Assembly: GCA_027575765.1 (NCBI GenBank)
Contig: JANBPT010000541.1
Span: forward strand, 1-31,631
Length of the DNA stretch: 31,631 bases
From: Tieghemiomyces parasiticus
Taxonomy: Eukaryota > Kickxellomycota > Dimargaritomycetes > Dimargaritales > Dimargaritaceae
Reading direction: 5' to 3'
The position numbers and the translations under genes are program-made. Below the pieces are notes generated by a model. The model worked only from the letters and a program-made list of their open reading frames with translations. It ran no database searches and was not told the origin of the DNA. This document shows positions 22,500-31,631 of this stretch, piece after piece (positions within the stretch are counted from its first letter, which is position 1; each line of letters starts with the position of its first letter).

Positions 22500-23643
22500 G
22501 AACTACAGGTACCGCCAAAAATTTCGGTGTTCTCAAATCTAAATGGCGTGTGTTCATTATAGCTGCCATCGCCCTGTACCCCCTGGTGAGCTCTTTCTAC
22601 CCAGCTGTCATAGTAGATTCCAAAGCCATTTGGCCGGAGTGTAGTTAGCTTCGATTGCCAGGCGTTCACAATCCTCCTCCAGTGTACTGAACTTCTTACC
22701 CCTCAGCCGCTGTTTAAAATCCCTGAACTGCCAGAAGCTGCAGGGGGCCAGGTCAGCAGGACTGTAGGGAGGGGCTAAAAGAAGTTTGAGTTTAGAGGTG
22801 AAGATGTTGGCCTGGGTAGCTGCAGCACAATGTGGTAATGCATTATCATGGTAGAGTCATGGAAGATGATGAACCAGACTTCCACGTGCCTCCACCTAGG
22901 CCTGGACCATGGGCTTCAGCCCGTACTCTACATAGAGTTTGGCAGAGACCTTGAAACCAGAGGGGCTTGATATTCAGGTGTAATAGGCCACGCCTGGTGA
23001 GAAAAAAAAGTCAGCATCACCTTGGGTGTGGCATGGCCTCAGTGGGTCTGAGTTGGGATTGGGCCACCTCTATGACACCACCTCCGGCGACTGGAACCAG
23101 CAGGGGGATCATAAATGCTCACCCATATCCCATCAGCCGTGACAATGGAGTCCAGCAGGTAGTCACTGGCCCCACTGAACTCCCCAGGAACTCGGAAGTA
23201 AAACGTACCCGCTGGTTGTGCTGGTCGCGGGTGAGGTCAAGGGAAATCCCGAGATTGAAAGGACTGTGAAGCTCCAGGTCCCTGCGCAGGACTCTGTGCA
23301 TGGCAATAGGGGAAGTATGGCAGTCCCGGACCAGCTGCTCAGCAGTCAGTCGAGGGTCTTCCCCCAGCCATCTCAGGATCATGTTCCCATAATATCCACC
23401 AAGGTCATCTGATGGGCGGCCAGAACAAGGGTCATCTTCAAAAGAGTGGTGACCTGTGTGCAAGCGAGCTAGCCACCTGTAGATGGTGGAGTGGCTAGGG
23501 GCAGCCAAGCCCAGCTTGGCAGTCAAAATAATAAGAATATCCTCTACCTTGCGGCCCTCCAGATAGTAAGTATAAAGGAGGACTCATACATCACGCCTGG
23601 TTAACTTGGGTGGAGTGGGGGAGGGGGTTTGAAAAGTAGACAT
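22500..23643 (-). pseudogene. Degenerate mariner-like (DD34D-type) transposase
   Basis: A decayed transposase reads on the minus strand from ATG at 23643 to about 22500. It opens with a basic lead (PKLTRRDV), then a helix-turn-helix region (KVEDILIILTAKLG, HSTIYRWLARL) and a mariner-like linker (FEDDPCSGRPSDD). Later come the first catalytic Asp in TADGIWVSIYDPP (Asp codon at 23134-23132), the second in HDNALPHC (22847-22845), the PYSPADLAPC block, and the family's last motif, YDSWVERAHQGVQGDGSY. The copy is dead. A TGA interrupts codon 20 (23586-23584), there are further stops and at least one frameshift near 22,632, and the third catalytic Asp is Ser (LAPCSF, codon 22739-22737). The spacing between the second and third positions is 35 residues, one more than canonical. 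I did not find terminal inverted repeats, so the element ends are open. CpG is partly depleted. Confidence 0.85.
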
Positions 23644-24085
23644 GGTGGATGGTTAAAAAAGGAAGCTGTGAAGTCAGAAATGGTTTATACCAATCGACTC
23701 GGCATCGTTGGCTCTCCTAAATTTTATCTGAAGCGCTGCGACCTGAAACCTCCAGCTTAAAATTGTCAGACAATTTGGTTACACCTATAATACTACCTTC
23801 TGAATTTGCGGGACTTGCACCTTCAATTACACCTTCCGCAAAGCTGGTATCGCCCTCGCTCGTCGGATGGGCACTATTGTGGCCATCTGTCCGCTAAACA
23901 TGACAATGGCGCCTAATTCTTGGCGTTAAAACTGCTGCGCTTTGTTTACTCTGTACCGTCTAAGTCCAAAGGAGGCCGGCCATCCTACCACCTAAGGTTA
24001 CGTCAGGTCTTTTCCTGAAGCATATAATGTACATTTGATAATAAATAGATCCAACAAACTCCATGAAAGCGGCCTCGCACTACAC
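23644..24085. other. Intergenic stretch between mariner remnant and transcription factor
   Basis: These 442 bases should hold the right end of the mariner element and the 3' untranslated region of the Zn2Cys6 gene. AATAAA on the plus strand (24,040-24,045) is on the wrong strand to serve the Zn2Cys6 gene. No coding sequence was recognised. Confidence 0.45.
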
Positions 24086-26422
24086 TTACAGTAGGTGCTC
24101 GAGCGTCACGGGATAGTAACCCGGCGTGGTTGGCGGGGTGTCCCGCAGACTCTCGAGTGACGCAATCAACCGCAGGTTCCCAGGGTTCGATGGGGAAAAC
24201 CGAGCCAGTAAGCCGAGAATCTCGTCCAGAAAGGTGGCGGCCAAGGGGATTCCGATCGCGGGGTCAGGAATGTGGCGCCGGCCGTGGAGCACCTCGATGC
24301 AGACCACGCCTGCCGCGTTAAGAGTTCCAACGAACAGTGCGGTAAAGATCTTGTCGAGGTTCTCCACGTTATAGGCTATGTGGCGTCGGAGATCTAACAT
24401 GGCCTCCCAGCAGCGCTGGTCGCATAGCCGCAGGATGGCACTGGGCACCGTAGTCTCTTCGCCGCCGTGCTTGTCGGACGCTGGGCTACCGGTTCGTGGG
24501 GAAGTCGTGTCCAGTTGGTGGGGGGTCGTTCCGGTCGGTCCTGGGCCCAGGCCGTCGTCGTCATCGATGATGGTAACAGGATTATTGTTGAGGATAGTGC
24601 CATAGTAGCCCTCATTGAAGCCGTCCCCATCCTCGTCCAGCAGTGTCGACAGGGGCGAGGCATTGGGATGCGCCGTGTCCTGGGGAGCCACCACTACGCC
24701 ATCTAGGTGGTGGAGGTAGATCAGGAGCAGGTAGTAGCCCTGGCCGACATACAGTTCATGCATCGGCAGCCGTTGAGGCCTGTCGGTCGCAGCGGAATCT
24801 CGGGATGGGCTCAAGTGGTAGCTGGTGACGTTTCTGAGACTCTCGGAAGTGACTCGCCACCGATCAATAGCCTGGCAGGTGCGCCGCCAGTACCGTTGCC
24901 ACCGCGCAACGTCGTACCGGAGATAACTACGTGTGGTCGCCACCAAGTGAATAAGACACGACAGATCGCAGTCAACCTGGACGGCAGGGAAGTCGAAGAG
25001 TGACAGGAAAAAAGTTGGATGAATTGGGCTAGTGTTCATTTCAGAGTCGTCTCGGGTAGCCGCCGCAATGAAGCCGGGTGGGGGCTTGGGATGCCGTTGT
25101 TCCGGGTATAGGACCCGACACTCGTCTAGACGGACTGCAGGCCGGAGACCAAAAATAGTGGCATTTAGGGCATCACGCGTTATTGTAAGCCACCAGGCAA
25201 TGCGGAAGTGGTTGATCAGCAGCGGGTCGCACAGCTGGGTCGCATCGAACGTCGAATTGGAGAGAGGAGGGGGCCGTGGCTTCTGGTCTATTAAATGAGC
25301 CCGCGCAACCTGGAATTGCCGAATAGCGGAGATTATGAGTGCCACCGACTGGCTGTACGCGCCTAACCTCTGACACACCTCAGCTGTAACACATAGTAGG
25401 GTGAAGGCGTCCGTACCGCCACCCCCGTCAGCAAAACGACCCACAGTGTGTCTCAGATAACTCTGGTATATACTGATAGCACCCACTGGCTGGGTGCTCT
25501 GAAAGGTGACGCGCTCGGCAAACGTAGAGATTAGGGCCATGACCACTTGAAGTTCAGGCGGCATGATGTGGTTACGCAGGCGGAGTATGACCCTTTGGTA
25601 TTGCAGGTCGGCAAACTGCCCATATGCCCGATGACAAGCTTGGTAGACAACGTAGCGCAAGACTTCGGAGTGGAAGAGCAGGTCGGTGTTCGTGAACATG
25701 GGTCGGTAGAGGCTAGGTGATCGCATGTCTGGGGCTGAGGAAGCCGTACATGGTTGCGACGGGTCTGCCATCGAGGAACGGGTGAAAGGTTCTATGGCCC
25801 CGAGCTCCTCAGCCATGCGGCTTACGAAGCGGAACGCTAGGCTATGCGAAATAGCTTCCTCAGAGCCCTGTGGGCACTCCTGAGCCGTGGTTACATTCAG
25901 CATCGCAGGAACGTGTACAATTGGGTTCGTTGCAGCGGTCTCAGAGTAGCCTTTGTTATCAGGGAGGGCGAGGTCATCGAGCTGGTCAGCCGGGTCAGTT
26001 GAGGGCAACGTTGAAGGTGGGCTGGGGACTAGGGGAGGCGCCTGACAACTGGTCCCATTCTGACTGACAAAGGACGGAGGATAGGCGGAGGCTTGGGGAC
26101 AATGCAAGGGAGAAGGCTGGCACGCACTAAGGCAGGAAGTCTCCGGTGTTGCCAACGGTCCTGCGGGCGGCTGGTTGTCAGCCTTGGGGATGCTCGGAGG
26201 GTCCTCAATGGCTGCACTTAGTACCGCAATAGCGTCGCAAAGACGGGCCGGGGTCAGCAGGTACTGGCACTCGAGGTCGCGCTGAAGACAACCCGTACAG
26301 TTCGGCAATTGCTTGTCGCATTTCGTCTTGCGGGTTCGGCAAGTCTGGCAGGAGAACCGGGCCCGGCGCGGGGCAGGTGCTTGCAGCCGAGCTATGGGTA
26401 GACATTGCGTATGAGGTGACAT
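24086..26422 (-). CDS. Zn2Cys6 fungal transcription factor
   Basis: Single coding exon, 778 residues. The binuclear zinc cluster is near the N-terminus, with CQTCRTRKTKCDKQLPNC leading into CTGC and six ligands at Cys25, 28, 35, 42, 45 and 52 (spacing C-x2-C-x6-C-x6-C-x2-C-x6-C). The basic stretch between the second and third cysteines should contact DNA. A proline-rich linker (about 75-150) is followed by the fungal-specific middle homology region, roughly 245-445. That region includes the diagnostic RIAWWLTITRDALNATIFG and the PAVRLDECRVLYPEQ that follows. A short acidic run (IDDDDGLGP) lies further on. The protein is expected to be a nuclear sequence-specific regulator; its targets cannot be read from the context, since no metabolic cluster is adjacent. 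The stop TAA lies inside CTGTAAGTG, which resembles a splice donor, so a further 3' coding exon is possible. GTAAGT at 26,669 and TCTCTCCAG at 26,439 suggest a 231-base leader intron. Confidence 0.88.
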   Translation of the reverse strand: MSPHTQCLPIARLQAPAPRRARFSCQTCRTRKTKCDKQLPNCTGCLQRDLECQYLLTPARLCDAIAVLSAAIEDPPSIPKADNQPPAGPLATPETSCLSACQPSPLHCPQASAYPPSFVSQNGTSCQAPPLVPSPPSTLPSTDPADQLDDLALPDNKGYSETAATNPIVHVPAMLNVTTAQECPQGSEEAISHSLAFRFVSRMAEELGAIEPFTRSSMADPSQPCTASSAPDMRSPSLYRPMFTNTDLLFHSEVLRYVVYQACHRAYGQFADLQYQRVILRLRNHIMPPELQVVMALISTFAERVTFQSTQPVGAISIYQSYLRHTVGRFADGGGGTDAFTLLCVTAEVCQRLGAYSQSVALIISAIRQFQVARAHLIDQKPRPPPLSNSTFDATQLCDPLLINHFRIAWWLTITRDALNATIFGLRPAVRLDECRVLYPEQRHPKPPPGFIAAATRDDSEMNTSPIHPTFFLSLFDFPAVQVDCDLSCLIHLVATTRSYLRYDVARWQRYWRRTCQAIDRWRVTSESLRNVTSYHLSPSRDSAATDRPQRLPMHELYVGQGYYLLLIYLHHLDGVVVAPQDTAHPNASPLSTLLDEDGDGFNEGYYGTILNNNPVTIIDDDDGLGPGPTGTTPHQLDTTSPRTGSPASDKHGGEETTVPSAILRLCDQRCWEAMLDLRRHIAYNVENLDKIFTALFVGTLNAAGVVCIEVLHGRRHIPDPAIGIPLAATFLDEILGLLARFSPSNPGNLRLIASLESLRDTPPTTPGYYPVTLEHLL

Positions 26423-26438
26423 TGCTTACACAGGGAAT

Positions 26439-26669
26439 CTGGAGAGAATGGCAGCAAAGAGAGGGGGGATATGGCGAGTCAGTGGGGATCCAAACCGCGT
26501 CCGAGGCAGGGGCTTGTGAATGGGCACGTAATGCTAATGAGGCCGGCTGGGTTCCGTAGGCCTGGGACTAGTTAGCTAGCCGGATGGGCGCAGGAAAGGG
26601 CGGGAAAGTGACTACTGCGCACCAAAAGTTGGAAAGACTTGCGAAAGAGGGTTAGGACCTAATACTTAC
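26439..26669 (-). other. Probable 5' untranslated intron of the Zn2Cys6 gene
   Basis: On the minus strand a strong donor, GTAAGTATT, is followed 231 bases later by a pyrimidine run ending TCTCTCCAG, 17 bases before the start codon. CCTAAC near the donor side could not serve as the branch point, so that element is uncertain. The predicted leader exon contains no long coding frame. Confidence 0.4.
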
Positions 26670-26987
26670 AATTGTGCCACGTCCTTGTGGTGCTTGGACC
26701 TTCCACCGTTCAAGTCCTCATTTGGAACAGTTGGCTAAAAGTTGAAGGGTTACAGAGTGCGGTGCCGTAGAGTCCAGGGGTAGTTCCTAGGACAAGCCAC
26801 TTGGCCCAGGCAATGGCTAATCCCCCACCAACCTCGGCCAACTGGTGGACCCGACTGGCTGCAAGTATTCTTCCGGACCATGTATCCTTTTCTGTCAATC
26901 CTAGTCTGATCTGCAGATCCATCAACGCCAAGTTTGCTGCGGATAAGCATCACCACAGCTATGGAAGTTGGGAACACAGGGAGGGGC
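26670..26987. other. Transition stretch upstream of the Zn2Cys6 gene
   Basis: About 320 bases hold the presumed promoter and leader of the minus-strand transcription factor. CpG is still present here (for example near 26,759, 26,836, 26,851, 26,929, 26,940 and 26,986) and disappears immediately to the right. No coding sequence was recognised. Confidence 0.45.
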
Positions 26988-28478
26988 GGGAGACACAGTG
27001 TGGAGTAGAAGGGTGGGTGGAGATTACTGAGGCCCACCACCAGCAGGGTGGCTGGCTTGAAATTACACTGCTATACTCCAATGGCCCAGCCAGAAGAATT
27101 TTGTATACTGGACTCACTCTGCCACAGACTAGATGATGGTTGACTGACACCAACATGTCCCAGGCAACAGCTCCACCCTTTTACTTCTAGGTGAATTCCT
27201 TTTACCTCAGAGTGTCACTGTTCCCAGTACTGGACTTTTCACTCAGTCCAAAGGACTACTTCTCCCTCATAGCATTTCTTTGATGTAGTGTAGTCTGCAC
27301 AGTAGAATGTCTTTTGTGCACTATATAGTGAGTGGGGTACAACATAGAATGCTTGACTATGGCACACCTATGTATTTTGGATATATTTTATTTCTAGCTG
27401 GAAAGCTGTGACTGATGCCTCATGGAAAAGGATTGTAAACTTCTAAGGATTGAGAGTGGATAATTCCCTGTTTCCTATGCCTTAGGAAAAGGTCCTCTCA
27501 AATTCTAGCCTATATTGCAGGGCAGCCATATGAAGTTGGCCATAATCCATAGGGAGGCAGTGTAGCTGAGTGTCCATGCCCTATGGGTGTCAATCAGCAA
27601 TGCTGAGATTCAAATTGTATACAAAAGCTGACTATAGCATCCATAAATGTGCCCACCATTTTTTGCCCTATTTTTGCAAAGGCAATAAGGATAAAGTGCT
27701 AGCAAAACAGGAATGAGGAATTTTCAAGCCCCTTCTGCAATTGACCAGAAATTAGATCCCTTTTATTTCCTTTGCCATTCTTATACTCACTTTACCCTGT
27801 ACATTGCTCCTCCACTTGTTTTACCATGTATTCCTTTATCAATTAGTTTGTTACCAGCTTTTCCCTTAAGCCCCTATCTATTACTCAATCATCTTTATCC
27901 TTTTAATTCACAATTTTGCATTGCCTTTGGTCCTTTGTCCTAGTCCCTTGCCAATTGGCACCACCATTGATTATCCATTCACTTTTTCCACCATAGCCAC
28001 AAAACCTGGAACCACCAAAAAACCATTTTTTTTCTTTGGAAGTATCCAACCTTCCTGGAGTTCTTCCTCCCTTTTATCACCTATGCTTCCCCCTTGTATC
28101 ATTTGGTATTTTGTAGCACTCAGCTACCCCCTAATAGCCCCACCTTTCCCTAAGCCTTCTCCCCTACCCTGTTAACTCCCAAATTAGCCTTAAGCCACCC
28201 TATAGTGTATTGAGAAATAGAATATAATAATCACACTCCAATCAAAGTGCTGCCTAATTAGACCCATTGGGGTTGACCCCCATTTACCAATACTACACCT
28301 GCCATCATTGTTAATTATGTTTCTCCTGTGGTAGATAGTAACCTGTGTTAATAAGTATAGCAACAAATATATAAAGATAACAATAATCTTTATTAGGGTG
28401 TTCTGTTCATAGGCTTAAATAGCTGTAAAGGCTTCAACCTGAGTCATGATTAGCACCATGCAAGGTGGAAAGGTGAGT
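26988..28478. other. CpG-extinct DNA, no recognisable gene
   Basis: About 1.5 kb contain no CpG at all by my reading, while GC content stays moderate and TpG/CpA are common. Plus-strand open frames near 27,713-28,175 are hydrophobic and Pro/Ser/Leu-rich and match nothing I know. By its base pattern and its neighbours this is probably decayed transposon sequence, but I cannot assign it to a family. Confidence 0.5.
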
Positions 28479-28614
28479 AGCTGTGGTGATTGGGAACCAC
28501 CACATTAGATTATCCCAAGGTAAAGTCCAAGTCTGCTATTTTCAGAACCATAAATTCTGTGATAGTAAATAAGCTTTTAGTATGGTATTAGACTTAAGCC
28601 TAATATCAGCACAG
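28479..28614 (+). repeat. LINE reverse-transcriptase fragment, inverted copy of 30701-30836
   Basis: This roughly 136-base segment is the near-perfect reverse complement of 30701-30836, with scattered substitutions and at least two single-base gaps. The other copy reads into the LINE segment after motif VII, so this one is taken to be a stray plus-strand piece of the same family. Its own reading frame is broken by stops (the sequence after VIVNK). Similarity ends abruptly at about 28,614. Confidence 0.7.
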
Positions 28615-28970
28615 TAGTATTCACTTTGGTCACAAGTTGGGAAAAGGTAAGTTAAAACATATGATGAATAAGAGTCTATAGTAGATAGTATGGCCCAATG
28701 CAAAGTAAAGAAAGTGGGTGAAGTATTACAGCTTAGCACTAGTAGAGGTAGCAGTGGAGATGAGCCTGGTGGCTTGCTGCTCAGCTGTTGAGGCAGGACC
28801 ATTGCTAGTGTGTGAGATGGGGCTTTAATGAAGATGGGCTCTCCTATGGAGGGCCAACAAGGTCAAATGGTTGCAATATGTAGAATACTAGAAGGCATGT
28901 GGTAGAGGAGGGCATGGGACACTATGTAGACAAATGACCATAGAGATAATGAAAACAAATGAATACCAAA

Positions 28971-28986
28971 GAGAGAGAGAGAGAGA
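28971..28986. repeat. (GA)n microsatellite
   Basis: Eight GA units lie inside the CpG-depleted block. They are noncoding. Confidence 0.75.
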
Positions 28987-29417
28987 AGTTGGGGTCTTCC
29001 ACAGCCCCTCCTCTAGGTCCTCTGGGAAGTATTGTAGTCTATCCTGGCCCAGTGGGCCTGGATACTGGTGGGACACAACAGTTGGGAACAGGGGGTGACC
29101 TTTAGGAGGTCAGTTCCTTGGTACCACCACCTGAGTCCCACTATCACAATACCTTGACTACTTGTGCCACCCAACTAGTCAAGAGACACCATGACAAAGT
29201 CAACTTCAGGGCTAATATTCCCCATGGATTTCTTCTCCATTTACCATTTGCACCCTTGTGGTGTTTGGTTGTTTACTTAAGTAACCCCACTGCACTATCA
29301 AGGCCCTTGCCTATCCCTTCATTACCTTGTGCCCCATTTCTGCCCTCCAGTGCCATACTTGCATGACTCCAGGCCCACACACTTAGTCAGTCACCTTGTA
29401 CCTCCCCTCCCATCATT

Positions 29418-29464
29418 CCCCATCATCCTGTACCACATTACAACTGGGATGATGGGGCAATAAA
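29418..29464 (+). other. Hairpin followed by AATAAA
   Basis: CCCCATCATCC (29418-29428) pairs with GGATGATGGGG (29447-29457) as an 11-bp perfect stem around an 18-base loop. AATAAA follows at 29459-29464. This could be the 3' end of a decayed element or transcript, but no coding sequence leads into it. Confidence 0.4.
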
Positions 29465-30059
29465 AAAGCAACCTGGTTTGGATGAAGGTGGAAGCAAGGG
29501 TACTTGGTAATTCAGAGGGTGTAGCATTAAGGGGGACATGGCCATAGAACAGGGAGCAAGTGTGGTGGAGTGATGGGGTAGAGGTATAGGGAATAACAAT
29601 GAACTCAAGAGTAGGGGCTGTAAGGAGAGGTGGGATACATGGATCCCTATTTTGACATTGGGCTGACTGGCTTAAGCATGCTAAGGCTCATTGGTTAACA
29701 TTAAGGTGCATTTTTAATACCTCTGAAGGTATAGGTGCATCTTAGCAAGGGCGGAAAGTATACTAAATAGCCATCATGACATGGCTTAGATAAGACCAAA
29801 ATAATGGGTTAATACTAGGGGGGGGTGTCATTAGTAAGGATGGGCTGTAGATAGGGAGGTGGTGGGGCATTGAAGAGTGGGGAATAGGGGGGGGGTAGCT
29901 GACCTCCTGCAGCCTGATTAGGCCATTGATCAGTTTACTAATCATTAGCCAACACCCCCTACTAAGGCAGGGATCAAGGGATGAGGATGGCTTATCTGGG
30001 AGATGGTGTGGGTCCTACTGCATGGTCAGCTTGTCCTTCTTGACCCAGTCCCATCAAGG

Positions 30060-30836
30060 GCCAGGTGGGAGAAGGGAGCATCTCTCAATGTGGGCCATGG
30101 GGTACTGCTCACCACAGATGCACAGCTTACAAGTGAGGAAAGTGTCACACCAGACCTTGATGGCCAAGTCTCAAAGCTCTGGGGGCTCCAGGAACAGGAC
30201 TTTGTCAGGGCATGGGTTACCAGAGACTCTCACCTCCTTGCACCTGGCACTTACAGAGATATGAGCTCCTAGGGTCCCATACTTACTAGAAAAGTTGCAC
30301 CTATAGAAGTCCCTTAGCTGGACCTTGTCCTGGGGGCCAGGAGGGATCTGTGGGGCCAGGGAATACAGCATGGGGAGCTGGAACTTGGGGTGCATCCTCT
30401 GAGCCCAGGCCTGGATAGAACATAGGGGGGACTAGATGGGGTCTAGATCATGTACTAGTGGACGCTTACCTGGAGATGGACCAGGTGTTCTGGGAGACAT
30501 GGCAGACTGGTCATGGCATTGACAACTACTGGGCAATGGGTACTAATGGTCCAGGTAATCCCTTAGTTGAGGAGCAGCTGGAGTGGGCTCAGGAACTGCC
30601 TGGGGGTGAGCTTGGCCTGGACTGCCAGGTGAACCAGAGGGGGGGCATACTCAACCACTGGGAAGATAATGATCTTGAGAGCAGCCATCCTGGTAGATGG
30701 TGTGTTGATATTAGGCCCAAGTCTAATACCATAACCAAAAGGCTATTCTACTATCACAGAATTTGTGGTTCTGAAATAATAGACTTGGACTTTACCCTGG
30801 GATGATCTAATGTGGTGGTTCCCAATCACCACAGCT
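30060..30836 (-). pseudogene. Decayed non-LTR retrotransposon (LINE): end of RT domain and C-terminal zinc knuckle
   Basis: Minus-strand translation, in broken frames, gives the order expected at the end of a LINE ORF2. First comes a segment like the fungal RT tail with PFGYGIRLGPN (compare the family's PF-x-YLG motif), then RMAALKIIIFPVVEYAPPL (compare the LPVLEYG region), then LPCLPEHL. After a further stretch comes a cysteine-histidine cluster, CKLCICGEQYPMAHIERC, at 30131-30078, like the C-terminal zinc knuckle of LINE proteins. Several stops and frameshifts make it non-functional. The assignment rests on motif order rather than on a full RT domain: the catalytic YADD block and the endonuclease are not visible to its right. 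Only one CpG (30,463) is present. Confidence 0.6.
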
Positions 30837-31179
30837 GGGCTCTATTTAATGAGTTGGTAGTCAAGTTGAATACAACTCATCTGAATGAGTGGGTACTATT
30901 ACATGGTGTGATAAGACTAGAGGTGGAAAGTTGATGAGACTATGGCCCTTTCAGTTAGGCTGGGGCCTCAGTACAGAGGGAAGGGTGAAATTTACTGTGC
31001 CTAAAGAGTGGGGGAGCTCATGGTGGCAGTCTGGTCAGAGTTAATGGTTAGCCTAGTGGCTCCAGCACCAGACAAAGCTAGGGCTTAGGGGATGGAGACT
31101 GGTGCTCTTTGCCAACTCCCTCTGGCTGGGAGATTCCTGCAATGACAAGGGGGTGTTGGAAGGCTTGGGCCACCTCAAG
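30837..31179. other. CpG-extinct spacer between LINE pieces
   Basis: About 340 bases lie between the reverse-transcriptase fragment and an ORF1-like fragment on the same strand. No motif was recognised. An intact LINE would have several kilobases of endonuclease and RT here, so a large internal deletion or two independent insertions must be assumed. Confidence 0.4.
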
Positions 31180-31503
31180 ATGAGTGGTACTCATAGTGAT
31201 CTAGTAGATTCTGTTAATGGCAGTGTCTCAAGCCTGAGTGCTCACATAAGCAGGGGATTTGGGGTCAGCTGCTTTAGGGGCATCCAAGGCAGTTGGGGCT
31301 ACCTGCCTATCACAACCAACATTAGGGATGGTAGCCTGCAAACCCCTGACCTAGTCAGGGGACATCAGGACCTCAGTAGTGGCATTGCCCATGCAGGCAA
31401 GGTTTAGGATGAAGGAGGTGTTGAATCAAAGGGCCTTAAGAGTCTCACACAGCTTGCCAGTTGGTTGGTGACTAATACCCTGGACATAGAGGAAGTCAGG
31501 GTT
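31180..31503 (-). pseudogene. Possible LINE ORF1/gag-like fragment
   Basis: One minus-strand frame reads almost continuously with a coding-like composition, including PDFLYVQGISHQPTGKL, then NTSFILNLACMGNATTEV, then VRGLQATIPN. It is interrupted by a TGA and several TAG codons. The pattern (YVxGI...G...L...L...G...EV) resembles nucleic-acid-binding ORF1 proteins of fungal LINEs, and the strand agrees with the RT remnant to its left. I am not sure of the family. The segment continues towards the right window edge with poorer frames. Confidence 0.35.
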
Positions 31504-31631
31504 GGTAGCTGGCTCCTGTAGACTGGGCAGAGGGAGTAGATGATATTGAGGGCCACAGTTGCCTGGTCTATATCCCTGATGCCTCATCTGGCAATACTAT
31601 CAGCCTAAGTGGTATAGGTGGTGGGTGGCTT

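Larger units (their letters stand above)
28615..30059. other. CpG-extinct DNA between the two LINE fragments
   Basis: About 1.4 kb contain a single CpG (29,752). The stretch holds a (GA)n run (28,971-28,986), a hairpin at 29,418-29,457 followed by AATAAA, and G-runs near 29,818-29,826 and 29,887-29,895. Translations on both strands gave no family match. It is probably decayed transposon DNA. Confidence 0.45.

Noticed and set aside
24180..24200. tRNA B-box-like GGGTTCGATGG
   Set aside because: Lies inside the Zn2Cys6 coding sequence and has no cloverleaf around it.
28479..30836. A DNA transposon with 136-bp terminal inverted repeats
   Set aside because: The right arm continues the translation of LINE motifs, no target-site duplication is visible, and there is no transposase between the arms.

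Overview
The window looks like nuclear DNA of a filamentous, probably early-diverging fungus. The evidence is short GT-AG introns with GTAAGT-type donors, a Zn2Cys6 (fungal-type) transcription factor, an HDA1/Clr3-type histone deacetylase with a C-terminal Arb2-like domain, a secreted class-3 lipase, a small GPI-anchor-like secreted cysteine protein, and remnants of mariner and LINE elements. I cannot name the species from the sequence. The long gene-poor stretches and GC- and CpG-rich coding DNA would fit a Zoopagomycota/Kickxellomycotina-type genome, but that is inference.

Layout. 1-4.87 kb: GC-rich, no recognisable gene, with homopolymer tracts, microsatellites and a perfect 17-bp inverted repeat. 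4.87-8.93 kb: a tight convergent pair, a 2OG-Fe(II) dioxygenase (+) and a ten-exon HDA1-type deacetylase (-), with stops 124 bases apart. 8.93-12.57 kb: no gene recognised. 12.58-13.42 kb: a well-delimited highly expressed gene (TATA box, pyrimidine-rich leader, AATAAA) for a small secreted 8-cysteine protein. 13.91-15.03 kb: secreted class-3 lipase (-), two exons. 15.1-17.95 kb: no gene recognised. 17.95-21.94 kb: two-exon WDR48/UAF1 orthologue (+), 1288 residues with a long disordered insert. 22.5-23.64 kb: dead mariner-like transposase (-). 24.09-26.42 kb: Zn2Cys6 transcription factor (-). 26.99-31.63 kb: a block almost devoid of CpG (two in 4.6 kb), containing decayed LINE pieces in both orientations.

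The genes do not form a biosynthetic cluster or one pathway. Two act in chromatin or ubiquitin control (HDA1, WDR48), two are secreted (lipase, cysteine protein), one is an oxygenase and one a regulator. The most notable large-scale signal is the sharp change near 26,988 from CpG-rich genic DNA to CpG-extinct transposon-derived DNA. The mariner copy shows intermediate CpG loss. This points to long-term CpG methylation of transposons followed by deamination.

All gene models were spliced by eye and rest on reading-frame continuity, splice consensus and family motifs. I found no CRISPR array, rRNA or tRNA.
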